Below, piece after piece: positions 43,316 to 52,743 of a DNA stretch of 64,000 bases. The stretch spans positions 2,952,001 to 3,016,000 of the forward strand of contig NZ_CP071182.1 of NCBI RefSeq assembly GCF_017298635.1. Reading direction: 5' to 3'. Numbering within the stretch: position 1 is the stretch's first letter; the number at the start of each line of letters is the position of its first letter. This DNA comes from Paenalicyclobacillus mengziensis. Lineage in GTDB: Bacteria; Bacillota; Bacilli; Alicyclobacillales; Alicyclobacillaceae. The notes under the pieces are model-generated. The model was not told where the DNA came from. It saw nothing but the letters and a program-made list of their open reading frames with translations, and did no database searches. The position numbers and the translations under genes are program-made.

Positions 43316-45096
43316 GGGATTGTAGGTTGTATTTTGCCCTACAACACAAAGAGCCCCAATCTAGTTGGGGCCTCCGGATGTGAATTTAGACTAAACGAGC
43401 GTGCCGGACGACGTCTGACGCAGATGGATGGCTTTCGCAGGAAGTGGAATGTTGAGTGCCTTGAGCACCTCACGCAGGTCCTGGGGCGGAGGTGGCACGC
43501 TCAGAAACTCTTTCCCAAGGAATTCAGTCTTCATTACGTGCCATCGCTTCAGTTCCTTCATGATTCGTTCCCCAGTGTACCAGCGCCCGCCCAGTTCCTC
43601 CAGTCGTTGCTCACGCTCTGCAGCGTTGTCCATCTGCTGAGCTTCGCGCTCACGCTGTTCCCACCAGCGGCGGTACATCACTTGAACCTCTTGCTCGAAC
43701 AGGTATGCCAGTACACAGACGAAGATGTGGCCACGAACACGCTTCTCATTCCAGTGGTAAACCGGGCCGACGTCCAAGAAGTTCTTAATCTCGCGAAACG
43801 CCCGTTCCACGTTCATCAATGTTTTGTAGGAGGTGACAACCTGTTCGGCTGGTAGATTGGTGTTGGTTTTAATCACAAACTTTCCGTCTCGGAGCGCTTC
43901 CTTGGCTAGGGCCCCCTCGTTACGTTTGTAGGAGAGCTTCTCGTCATTGAACTCCACTTCAAGAAACGCTTGTGCACCTTTTTTCGTGAGGATGTCGCTG
44001 ACCTTGAGCATCATGGACTGTGTGCTTGTTTTCCGACCGCGGTGAGGTTTCTCCAACCACGTCCCGTATTCGACCAGGGCTTGTTCTGCTTCCTCTAACG
44101 CGGACACACGGAAGGCTTCGTCTGTCTTTGCCTTAAGTGGGTTGTGGCAGAGAATATAGCGAGCATCTTGCCATTTTTCATCATCCTCGACGGCAGATGC
44201 AGGCACCTCGAGGTAGCTGAGGTTACCACGCAGTTCGGTATAGAACGAGATGTCATTGTACTTTGTTAACAAGGTGTCACTGACCACACGACCACGTTTG
44301 TGGTAGCCCACAATAAAGGGATATTGGAGTTCTGCCAATAGCTCGGTGTTCTTTTTGGTGACCATACCACGGTCCCCTACGAAGACACACTGTTCTACCG
44401 AGAAGTCTTTCTTCAAACGTTCTAGAATCTCTTTGACGGTCTTCTTGTCCGGTGTGTTTCCTGCAAAGACTTCATGAGTGATTGGCAGGCCGTCCGGTGT
44501 AACAAGTAGGCCGAGTTCAACCTGCTCTAGGTCTGGCCGGTGGGTGCGGGAGTATCCGTGTTCGCCAATCGGACAGTGGTGGCCACTGAGATGCGTACTG
44601 GTTAGGTCATAGAGTACCAGCGACAGGCGAAAGCTCAGGAGGTCCGTGAGTCGCTGGTAGATGAGCTTCTCAAGCTGTGGCTTCATGTCCATGAGGTGAT
44701 CCAAGGCACGGTAAAAATGTTGGAGCTGCCACGGTTCATCACCTGACTCTGGCAGATACATGTCTTCAATGGTGTGGAACAGGTCCAGCTTGCTGGACGG
44801 GTTCATCAAACGGTTACAGACCATCGCCTTCACATAGCGGGCCACATCAAATGTGACCTGGCGATCTTTCAATTCGTTTTGTACAGCTTTGGTTAGCCCC
44901 AACTGGTCCCACAAAAATTGAACCACGTAGGGAACGCCGAAAGAGAGGGTCGACTTAGGGTCGAAGTCCTCGATCGAACCAGAGGCACGGTTTTGTAGGA
45001 GCGATTCCAGAGTGCGAATGAACTGTTGAATTTCTTCCTCAGAGTAGCCATCAACGTTACCAAGGCTAGCAATCCGACGCTTTTTAACTGCCTTTC
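43305..45096 (-). mobile_element. IS1634-family element, copy B, both ends lost
   Basis: Sequence matches the complete element at 50708-52804 from the 3' side up to codon about 40 of the transposase. The right terminal repeat is absent: the match stops at AGGCCCAG (43305-43312), where istA begins. The other end is cut by IS3 copy 2 at 45097. It is therefore an immobile relic. Confidence 0.9.
43391..45095 (-). pseudogene. IS1634 transposase, 5' truncated by IS3
   Basis: The encoded protein is the same as residues about 43-606 of the complete copy (e.g. VVQFLWDQLGLTKAVQNELK, SLVLYDLTSTHLSGHHCPIG, DKKTVKEILERLKKDFSVEQ, CVFVGDRGMV, TSYKTLMNVERAFREIKNFL), differing at the extreme truncation point by a single base (GGCAGTT versus GACAGTT). 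The N-terminal 40 residues and start are missing. No internal stop is seen. Confidence 0.9.
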
Positions 45097-45263
45097 TATG
45101 GTGGCCCCATCTGTCAAGACAACATTTTTTAATCTGTAAGCTATAGTCTAGTTTTTCCCGTCCCTATCATCTTTTAGGAGGAGCGGGAGGGGTGAATGGC
45201 CGTAGGCCAGAGGGGAGGAGCGAAGCGGCTTCCCCTGTGTTACTTCCTGACGTCTCCCTGTCG

Positions 45264-46193
45264 CTAAGCAATCTCCTTTCCTGTATATGTATTTTCACGA
45301 GAACAGGTAGGGATTGGATCTCCGGGCTTCATTCCCATCAAATAGATCTCAGCGGGTGTGTGATCCTGGAGAGATTGATGTGGTCGTTCATGATTATACT
45401 TGTGTATGAATTTTCCGATTTCTAGCCTCGCCTCCCTTGGTGTGGCGTACTCTTTTGTGTACACCTCTTGGTACTTGAGTGTTCTCCAGAACCGCTCGAT
45501 GTAGATGTTATCCACAGCTCGGTTCTTTCCATCCATACTGATTTTGACCCCGGCCCCCTTGAGAATTTCCGTGTACTGTGGGCTTGTAAAGTGGCTGCCT
45601 TGGTCACTGTTCCAGATTTCTGGTTTCGCCTGGCTCAAGGCCCTTTGCGTTGCTTTCAGTACAAAGTCGATCTCCAGCGTCTGATCTAGCTCCCAACTGA
45701 CAATATAACGAGAATACCAGTCAATCACAGCTACCAAGTACATCCATCCGTGTTTGAGACGGATATAGGTGATATCCACAGACCAGACATGGTTCGGATG
45801 GCTCGCCTTTACCCCGCCCAACAGATAGGGGTAAATTTTGTGAGCTAAGTTGCGTTTGCTCAAGTTTGGACCCGGACTGACACCAGTAATCCCCATGGCC
45901 CTCATACAGCGCACCACACGCTTGCGGTTGATAGGCCAGCCTTCACGCCGTAGAATTGCTGTAATGTAACGGCTACCTGAAGCCGGGCGTTCTGTGTATA
46001 TCTCGTCGATGCGACGACGGAGACGGATTTCTTCATCTGAAACGGCAACAGGAGTGTAGTAGAGGCTCGTTCGATTCAGGCTGAGCAACTCCGCCTGTCT
46101 GGAAATGGACAGCTCATCACTGTCGTGCTCAACCATCGCAACTCTATCGGTTCTAGTTCGGTTTGATGCCAGATTTTTTTTTAAGCCACTCAA
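45264..46193 (-). CDS. IS3 OrfB (copy 2)
   Basis: The deduced 309-residue protein is identical to OrfB of copy 1, with D, D, E in NHVWSVDITYIRL, IWNSDQGSHFTS and ERFWRTLKYQE. The frame is intact. See copy 1 for the domain description and the frameshift with OrfA. Confidence 0.95.
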   Translation of the reverse strand: MSGLKKNLASNRTRTDRVAMVEHDSDELSISRQAELLSLNRTSLYYTPVAVSDEEIRLRRRIDEIYTERPASGSRYITAILRREGWPINRKRVVRCMRAMGITGVSPGPNLSKRNLAHKIYPYLLGGVKASHPNHVWSVDITYIRLKHGWMYLVAVIDWYSRYIVSWELDQTLEIDFVLKATQRALSQAKPEIWNSDQGSHFTSPQYTEILKGAGVKISMDGKNRAVDNIYIERFWRTLKYQEVYTKEYATPREARLEIGKFIHKYNHERPHQSLQDHTPAEIYLMGMKPGDPIPTCSRENTYTGKEIA

Positions 46194-46455
46194 CCTCAGT
46201 GGTTAAGCGACCAATTTTCGCATACAGTTCGGACGTTTCCTTTTCATGTTCTTTCTTTAGCGCAGCAGCGTTTTTCTTCCCTTCGTCTTCGAAGAGGCTA
46301 GACATATTCTCTAAGGCGGTATTCTTCCACCTATGAAGCATCGTGACGTGTACACCGTACTCTGACGAAATTTGGGCGATGGTCTTCTCTTCTTTGAGAA
46401 GCTCTAGGACGACTTCAGCTTTGAATGATGCCGGATAATGTTTTCTCATAGCCAT
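46153..46455 (-). CDS. IS3 OrfA (copy 2)
   Basis: The deduced 100-residue protein is identical to OrfA of copy 1, including the A-run frameshift site in WLKKKSGI. Same element, opposite orientation. Confidence 0.93.
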   Translation of the reverse strand: MAMRKHYPASFKAEVVLELLKEEKTIAQISSEYGVHVTMLHRWKNTALENMSSLFEDEGKKNAAALKKEHEKETSELYAKIGRLTTEVEWLKKKSGIKPN

Positions 46456-46508
46456 ATTGTAGCTTAACCGGTCCCTTCTCTGCTGTCTTGATTCCTGGGA
46501 CCACTATA

Positions 46509-47101
46509 ATCAAGTCGGCATTGCTTATCTTCACGAAGGTTCTTCTCTTCCGTTTGCAGGAGATAAGACGGGAGCTTCTTTCCTCGATCAAACCCGTGGT
46601 TGGGCAACTGGATATCCTATAAATAATCAAGTAGTGCTTTATCGCACGAAAGACGATGGTCGAACATGGAAGACACAAACTTTAACCATCCCTTCTGATT
46701 TGCATCAAACGCATTTTGTGACATATCCACCAGTGTTCTTTAATCAACAAGATGGTGTACTTCCGACATGGGTAGATACGAATCCAGGAACTTTCTTAGT
46801 CTTTTGCACATCTGATGGCGGTAACACGTGGAAGCCAACGACTGCAATTACTCGTGACGTTCAAGGCGTAGAATCACAAAACTGGAGTTTTCCTTCGAGT
46901 ACCAACTGGTTTGTCACAGACGATAAACGACTGTTCGTAACCAATAATTCGGGTCAAACCTGGAACATCATTACACCGAACATCTCATTACAAAATGTCT
47001 CCGAGTTGGAATTCACTTCATCTACAAATGGATGGGCATTGATGAAGAAGGGGGTGTTGTACCATACAACTGATGGTGGACATATTTGGACTAAGGGATG
47101 A
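46509..47101 (+). pseudogene. YCF48/BNR-repeat beta-propeller protein, 5' truncated by IS3
   Basis: The frame is open from the IS3 end: YNQVGIAYLHEGSSLPFAGD ... TKDDGRTWKTQTLTIPSD, CTSDGGNTWKPTTAITRDVQ, VTNNSGQTWNIITPNISLQN and YHTTDGGHIWTKG. Four S/T-x-D/N-x-G-x-T-W boxes (Asp-box/BNR repeats), as in photosystem II stability factor-like proteins and bacterial envelope proteins. The signal peptide and first blade are lost. The remaining 196 codons are undamaged. Function unknown. Confidence 0.8.
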
Positions 47102-47142
47102 AGAGAAATCACTGGCGATATGCAAATTATGACCCGTCCTTG

Positions 47143-47326
47143 TAAGGTAGGGGAAATAATCAAACGAGTTTACGAAACCGTACTGAACTAGGGGGCGAAT
47201 GTGCAAGAAGCGGTACATACAGAAAGCGCATAAACATTCATATTGATGTATCAATGCATTAAAAAGTGTAACCATGCGGGAGAATGGGACTTAAAACGCA
47301 AGGTTACATCCTATGGATATATCGTT
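47143..47326 (+). repeat. Direct repeat unit 2 (copy of 33908-34087)
   Basis: Contains the HAD gene tail (GGTAGGGGAAATAATCAAAC ... to its TAG), the spacer and CTATGGATATATC, but is followed by unrelated sequence instead of the germination gene. It differs from unit 1 by one base in the spacer plus an insertion GGTTACATC near the end. Confidence 0.85.
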
Positions 47327-47438
47327 CCCCGTCGGCTCAGATGAAGGAAGCGGGTTGGGTACCCATCGCCTCCACCATTTAAAACCACAAACTTACCCTT
47401 CGGACCGTGACTTGAAGTTCCTTTGGTGGTCTTGGAAT

Positions 47439-47636
47439 AGTCAGTGCTCTGAATTAATTCAGCGCATTCTAGCCGACACTTGTGAACTGTGTGAGTCTTA
47501 TGACAACATCGAGGTGCACCACATTCGACACTTGAAAGACCTTTGACGTAAATGAAAAAGGGAGCGACCTGAATGGATTAAGAACATGGCAGCACGGAGA
47601 CGACAAACAATTATCGTCTACCGCAAATGTCATTGA
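47439..47636 (+). pseudogene. Group II intron maturase C-terminal HNH remnant
   Basis: One frame reads SELIQRILADTCELCESYDN, IEVHHIRHLKDL, TGA, RK, TGA, KRERPEWIKNMAARRRQTII, VYRKCH. The C-x-x-C...I-E-V-H-H-I-R pattern with M-A-A-R-R-R..V-x-C/Y-R-x-C-H is the HNH endonuclease tail of group II intron reverse transcriptases. Two in-frame TGA codons and lack of the RT domain make it a relic. I could not locate intron domain V after it. Confidence 0.8.
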
Positions 47637-47742
47637 TGAGAGGGGGCCAGGCACCCAGTCCTCACATTTAGTGATATCTTGGACAAACAATAGATGTCAA
47701 AAGAGGAATGATTGTGCGGTTGGGGAAGCAGCCAAGACTCGG

Positions 47743-49458
47743 CTACTGTCCCAACCGGAAGGTCAGGATTCGCGTTTCTCCTTGGTACGGAAAGAGACCT
47801 TGTAGCGATCCGCTCTGTCCTAAGACATAGGTAAGATAGACTTGTTGACTGGTCTTGTAGACAATTGGAGCGCTGCCGGCCGGGATGCCCGCGTGGTATG
47901 CCCAGACTGTTTTTCCATTATAGACATCGACGCCGTACAGCCACCCGTTGGCTTCTCCAAAGTAGGCAGTGCCGCCGACGGTAGTCGTGACTCCGCCGAT
48001 AGCAGGTGTGGCGAGCTGGTTTTGCCACACCACTTTGCCAGTCTGCGTGTCGATGCAAGTCAGCGTGCCGCGCCAGTCGCCGACTGGTGCGGCTTGAGCA
48101 CTTGTTCCGTCATCGACCCGATAACCCGTGTGACTCGTGGGCAGAGCGCGAAGGTATTCCGGTCCGTTTATCCCTGTAATGAGGACGGTGTGTTGCGCGG
48201 GGTTGTACGCACTCGGGCCGTAGTTTGCGCCGCCGTCCGAACCGGGCCACTCCAGCGTAGGTGTGGCGGTCGGCGGGGAATGTCGTTGTTTGACGAACGC
48301 GATCGGTGCAAACACCGGTTTACCCGTTTTCGCGTACCACTCGTACCACTTTCCATCTTTTCCGGCCTCTCCAACGGCAAGCTGTCCTCCGACCGAAAAC
48401 AGCATCGGGGGAGAGGCGACATCGTAGTCCCACAGGTCGTGCGTGACTTCTTGCTGGTACCAGTTCACCTGTCCCGTCGCACTCTGAACGGATACGACGG
48501 CGTCTGTCATCGGGTCGGGCCCGGGACGCGAAGCGCCGAAAAAGTCGGGAGACGGATTGCCGGTTCCAAAAAACAGCTGTTGTGTGGCGGGGTCGTAGGC
48601 AGGCACATTCCAGACTGCGCCGCCGCCGTGCTGGCCGGTACTTGGCAGCCACCCTTGACCCCGCTTGGGGACGGTGTAGGTTTGCCAGATAAGGGCACCA
48701 GTCGCGGCATCGTAACATGCTTCAAAGCCGCGCACCCCTTCATCGCCACCTGCACTGCCGACGAACACTTTGCCGTTGACGTACAGCGGAGCCATCGACT
48801 CGAAGTAGCCTTTCGCTTCGTCCGCCACCGTCACCTGATAAATCAGGCTTCCTGTAGATTGGGACAAGGCGATGAGCCTATCGTCCGCCGTCAGCACAAA
48901 CACCTTCCCGTCGCCGAGCGCCACTCCGCGGTTGATGGTCGGGATGCCCTGTAACAGGTGCAACTTGGGGGCATACGTCCACAACACGCGTCCGGTCGCC
49001 GCGTCCATCGCGATGACCCGGGCCTGCATGGTCGTGAAATACAAGATTCCGTCTTGTTCTAATGGGAAACTCTCACTGCCTCCACCTGCACTCACGGGCA
49101 GACTGTACTGTAAACTCCAGTGCTGCTTCGGGTTCGGCACTGTCCGCGCTATGGGGGAAACGCGGTTTTGCCATAGGTTGTTGCCAAACGTGGGCCAGTC
49201 GTAAGAAAGGCCGGGAAGAGCGGACCCGGAACTGCTTGCCCTCCCAGAGCTCGGCGAGCCTGCAGTACCCGAGTTCGCAGGACTTCCAGCCGGCGGACCC
49301 GAAGATGTGGCCTGTATGGGTTGGCCAGAGGCTTTGCCAGGCTTTTGGCCGTCTGGCTTTTGTGTGACTGTCGACGCTACTGAGCCGCAGCCGGCCACCG
49401 CGAAAAAGGCAGTCAAGAGACCCGTTGAGAGTATCAAAAATTTGGCGTACGACTTCAT
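47743..49458 (-). CDS. PQQ-binding-like beta-propeller lipoprotein
   Basis: A 571-residue lipoprotein: LILSTGLLTAFFAVAGC signal with lipobox, a Gly/Ser/Pro-rich linker of about 60 residues, then beta-propeller blades with D-A-A-T-G-x-x-x-W motifs: AMDAATGRVLWTY, CYDAATGALIWQT, SVQSATGQVNWYQQE, CIDTQTGKVVWQN and GVDVYNGKTVWAY. This is the quinoprotein alcohol dehydrogenase-like fold. HDLWDYDVASPPML and DGGANYGPSAYNP match the PQQ-alcohol dehydrogenase family from recall. It may be an extracellular quinoprotein dehydrogenase; the vicinal Cys pair is not visible, so cofactor binding is uncertain. GC-rich. Confidence 0.8.
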   Translation of the reverse strand: MKSYAKFLILSTGLLTAFFAVAGCGSVASTVTQKPDGQKPGKASGQPIQATSSGPPAGSPANSGTAGSPSSGRASSSGSALPGLSYDWPTFGNNLWQNRVSPIARTVPNPKQHWSLQYSLPVSAGGGSESFPLEQDGILYFTTMQARVIAMDAATGRVLWTYAPKLHLLQGIPTINRGVALGDGKVFVLTADDRLIALSQSTGSLIYQVTVADEAKGYFESMAPLYVNGKVFVGSAGGDEGVRGFEACYDAATGALIWQTYTVPKRGQGWLPSTGQHGGGAVWNVPAYDPATQQLFFGTGNPSPDFFGASRPGPDPMTDAVVSVQSATGQVNWYQQEVTHDLWDYDVASPPMLFSVGGQLAVGEAGKDGKWYEWYAKTGKPVFAPIAFVKQRHSPPTATPTLEWPGSDGGANYGPSAYNPAQHTVLITGINGPEYLRALPTSHTGYRVDDGTSAQAAPVGDWRGTLTCIDTQTGKVVWQNQLATPAIGGVTTTVGGTAYFGEANGWLYGVDVYNGKTVWAYHAGIPAGSAPIVYKTSQQVYLTYVLGQSGSLQGLFPYQGETRILTFRLGQ

Positions 49459-50612
49459 TTTCTCACCCCATTAACTTTGCCGCGTGTCTGCGCAACTCGA
49501 ACCTGGCTTGCTCCATGTGTAGGTTGAAGTTCCAGTTCCTTGTAACCCCTGTATTTTGCACTACAAGATTGACGGGGCTGCGGGAGCTCGTGTGACAGAG
49601 GGCGGCAGGTGAGATGTTTTTCCCCATAGTGGCTCATGAATTGCGATATAAGGAATCATCATTCAGCTAGTAATCCAACCCTATGGTGGGACTGACTTGG
49701 TAGACGTTGGTCTGTTTAACCCAGTGTGATAAACCGTTACTGAACGGGATCGCGTCGCCCTGAAGTCCCAGAGGGTAAACACTCCGCAAGGGGTGCGTGG
49801 ATAAGAATACGCAGAACCATGTAATTCTTCGATGATAGTAGGTGGAGACCACCTTTCTTTGACATTGTTCTTCAGGTATTTGGGATATAGAGCGACTGTG
49901 TGAAGGTTCGTATCACTATAGTAATACGCATAGCGCGAGGACTGGGAAGAGCGGTGAAGGATATTTGGGCCTTAAGGGAGTGGGGCTTGGACTCGGTTCA
50001 AAATTGCTCTCGGACAGCGGCCGCAGTGCGATGAAATAAGGCGTCTTCCGATTACAACATTTACATCATGAAAATACAGTATGAAAACGTGCGTACAAGC
50101 AAGCTAAGTGATTTGCCATCTGAGCCCTCGCCAATGATGACTTGTCCCAAGGACAGTACCGCCGTCCGAGCAGGGTTCAGAAAGTTTTCAGAAGAACAGC
50201 AAACTCCATTCATTTGCCATGATTTCAACTGTCTCAGTGGAGCCCTCAAAAGCCACAAATATTGAAAGATGCTTTGCGCGGGTTTACAGATTGAGGACCA
50301 ATCGATGAGAAGTCATCTAACCCAGGGGAGGCAGGTGTTTTGGAAGGATTCCTCCTCGAAACTCGCTATCCATGCAACTCAGAGTTCAATCACGAGTGTG
50401 CGATGGAAGATTTAACACAGAAATCAAACGTCAATATCAAAATCGTTAAAATAAAATTAGAAAAACATTAAATTGTCATTGGATCTCCACGATATCTCCA
50501 TCATGGTACTCTCCTAAAATAGTAAAATGTCTCCTGTGGTAATTTTCGTGTCTCGAAACAAAGGTTGTTTAACAGCAAGCCTGTTGAACCCGACAAAGAA
50601 AAGGCGGATTCT
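49459..50612. other. About 1.15 kb without a supported gene
   Basis: Between the quinoprotein gene and the sulfotransferase start. Short frames exist, for example 50068-50265 (+) and its antisense, but none has an RBS with a recognisable family and several hold stops. The first 60 bases (49459-49520) contain the quinoprotein RBS/promoter. The stretch 50400-50560 is AT-rich. Probably eroded DNA. Confidence 0.4.
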
Positions 50613-50910
50613 ATGACTACTATACCGAATTTCTTTATTGTCGGCGCTGCGAAGTCCGGTACAAGTTCGTTGTTTCAGTATGTGGGACTTCATCCTGATG
50701 TCTATATCTCATCTTTGACAGTTTAACTGTGGAAAACTCGACCCTGTAGGACCCGGAACCGCGCTGCTGCGCGGTTTTCTGTTGATAAGTCCTGTTTTGA
50801 GTTTGGAAATGTAGGTCAAAAATTGTTTGGACAGTGGATAACTTTATTGTTGATATATTTATATTTATGTACTATATTTGTGGGTGATAATATTTGTGGT
50901 GGTGAGCCCT

Positions 50911-52698
50911 GTGTTCGCACAAATTGTATCCACAAAACGCCCCGATGGTCGCACCTACAGGTACATGCATATTGTTGAATCCTACCGCGAGGGAAAGACA
51001 GTTAAAAAGCGTCGGATTGCTAGCCTTGGTAACGTTGATGGCTACTCTGAGGAAGAAATTCAACAGTTCATTCGCACTCTGGAATCGCTCCTACAAAACC
51101 GTGCCTCTGGTTCGATCGAGGACTTCGACCCTAAGTCGACCCTCTCTTTCGGCGTTCCCTACGTGGTTCAATTTTTGTGGGACCAGTTGGGGCTAACCAA
51201 AGCTGTACAAAACGAATTGAAAGATCGCCAGGTCACATTTGATGTGGCCCGCTATGTGAAGGCGATGGTCTGTAACCGTTTGATGAACCCGTCCAGCAAG
51301 CTGGACCTGTTCCACACCATTGAAGACATGTATCTGCCAGAGTCAGGTGATGAACCGTGGCAGCTCCAACATTTTTACCGTGCCTTGGATCACCTCATGG
51401 ACATGAAGCCACAGCTTGAGAAGCTCATCTACCAGCGACTCACGGACCTCCTGAGCTTTCGCCTGTCGCTGGTACTCTATGACCTAACCAGTACGCATCT
51501 CAGTGGCCACCACTGTCCGATTGGCGAACACGGATACTCCCGCACCCACCGGCCAGACCTAGAGCAGGTTGAACTCGGCCTACTTGTTACACCGGACGGC
51601 CTGCCAATCACTCATGAAGTCTTTGCAGGAAACACACCGGACAAGAAGACCGTCAAAGAGATTCTAGAACGTTTGAAGAAAGACTTCTCGGTAGAACAGT
51701 GTGTCTTCGTAGGGGACCGTGGTATGGTCACCAAAAAGAACACCGAGCTATTGGCAGAACTCCAATATCCCTTTATTGTGGGCTACCACAAACGTGGTCG
51801 TGTGGTCAGTGACACCTTGTTAACAAAGTACAATGACATCTCGTTCTATACCGAACTGCGTGGTAACCTCAGCTACCTCGAGGTGCCTGCATCTGCCGTC
51901 GAGGATGATGAAAAATGGCAAGATGCTCGCTATATTCTCTGCCACAACCCACTTAAGGCAAAGACAGACGAAGCCTTCCGTGTGTCCGCGTTAGAGGAAG
52001 CAGAACAAGCCCTGGTCGAATACGGGACGTGGTTGGAGAAACCTCACCGCGGTCGGAAAACAAGCACACAGTCCATGATGCTCAAGGTCAGCGACATCCT
52101 CACGAAAAAAGGTGCACAAGCGTTTCTTGAAGTGGAGTTCAATGACGAGAAGCTCTCCTACAAACGTAACGAGGGGGCCCTAGCCAAGGAAGCGCTCCGA
52201 GACGGAAAGTTTGTGATTAAAACCAACACCAATCTACCAGCCGAACAGGTTGTCACCTCCTACAAAACATTGATGAACGTGGAACGGGCGTTTCGCGAGA
52301 TTAAGAACTTCTTGGACGTCGGCCCGGTTTACCACTGGAATGAGAAGCGTGTTCGTGGCCACATCTTCGTCTGTGTACTGGCATACCTGTTCGAGCAAGA
52401 GGTTCAAGTGATGTACCGCCGCTGGTGGGAACAGCGTGAGCGCGAAGCTCAGCAGATGGACAACGCTGCAGAGCGTGAGCAACGACTGGAGGAACTGGGC
52501 GGGCGCTGGTACACTGGGGAACGAATCATGAAGGAACTGAAGCGATGGCACGTAATGAAGACTGAATTCCTTGGGAAAGAGTTTCTGAGCGTGCCACCTC
52601 CGCCCCAGGACCTGCGTGAGGTGCTCAAGGCACTCAACATTCCACTTCCTGCGAAAGCCATCCATCTGCGTCAGACGTCGTCCGGCACGCTCGTTTAG
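50911..52698 (+). CDS. IS1634-family transposase (copy C)
   Basis: About 595 residues: VSTKRPDGRTYRYMHIVESY, KTVKKRRIASLGNVDGYSEE, VVQFLWDQLGLTKAVQNELK, LVLYDLTSTHLSGHHCPIGE (D), VEQCVFVGDRGMVTKKNTEL (D) and QVVTSYKTLMNVERAFREIK (E in Y-x(2)-R-x(3)-E region). The frame is intact. GTG 50911 is preceded by a GGTGGTGAG tract; TTG 50878 would add eleven hydrophobic residues unlikely in a transposase. The protein ends QTSSGTLV just before a hairpin. Confidence 0.93.
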   Translation: MFAQIVSTKRPDGRTYRYMHIVESYREGKTVKKRRIASLGNVDGYSEEEIQQFIRTLESLLQNRASGSIEDFDPKSTLSFGVPYVVQFLWDQLGLTKAVQNELKDRQVTFDVARYVKAMVCNRLMNPSSKLDLFHTIEDMYLPESGDEPWQLQHFYRALDHLMDMKPQLEKLIYQRLTDLLSFRLSLVLYDLTSTHLSGHHCPIGEHGYSRTHRPDLEQVELGLLVTPDGLPITHEVFAGNTPDKKTVKEILERLKKDFSVEQCVFVGDRGMVTKKNTELLAELQYPFIVGYHKRGRVVSDTLLTKYNDISFYTELRGNLSYLEVPASAVEDDEKWQDARYILCHNPLKAKTDEAFRVSALEEAEQALVEYGTWLEKPHRGRKTSTQSMMLKVSDILTKKGAQAFLEVEFNDEKLSYKRNEGALAKEALRDGKFVIKTNTNLPAEQVVTSYKTLMNVERAFREIKNFLDVGPVYHWNEKRVRGHIFVCVLAYLFEQEVQVMYRRWWEQREREAQQMDNAAEREQRLEELGGRWYTGERIMKELKRWHVMKTEFLGKEFLSVPPPPQDLREVLKALNIPLPAKAIHLRQTSSGTLV

Positions 52699-52716
52699 TC
52701 TAAATTCACATCCGGA

Positions 52717-52743
52717 GGCCCCAACTAGATTGGGGCTCTTTGT
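52717..52743. terminator. Hairpin after IS1634 transposase
   Basis: GCCCCAAC-TAGA-TTGGGGC followed by TCTTTGTGTT. The same hairpin occurs inverted in relic B near 43350. It probably terminates the transposase mRNA. Confidence 0.65.

Larger units (their letters stand above)
45097..46508 (-). mobile_element. IS3-family insertion sequence, copy 2 (inverted, without target duplication)
   Basis: The same 1,412 bp as copy 1, in opposite orientation, with both TATRGTGGYCCCA ends. Flanks are TTC (45094-45096) and ATC (46509-46511) and do not match. One side is the IS1634 relic, the other a YCF48-like gene cut in its 5' part. So a deletion or rearrangement has happened next to the IS. Confidence 0.95.

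Noticed and set aside
43334..43855. A 173-residue forward ORF over the IS1634 transposase (also 52234-52755 reversed)
   Set aside because: Antisense shadow conserved only because the IS copies are identical.
47842..48954. A 370-residue forward ORF opposite the quinoprotein gene
   Set aside because: GC-rich antisense shadow with Arg/Cys-rich nonsense composition.
50400..50560. AT-rich stretch as a possible origin or promoter cluster
   Set aside because: No repeats, DnaA boxes or clear -35/-10 pairs that stand out.
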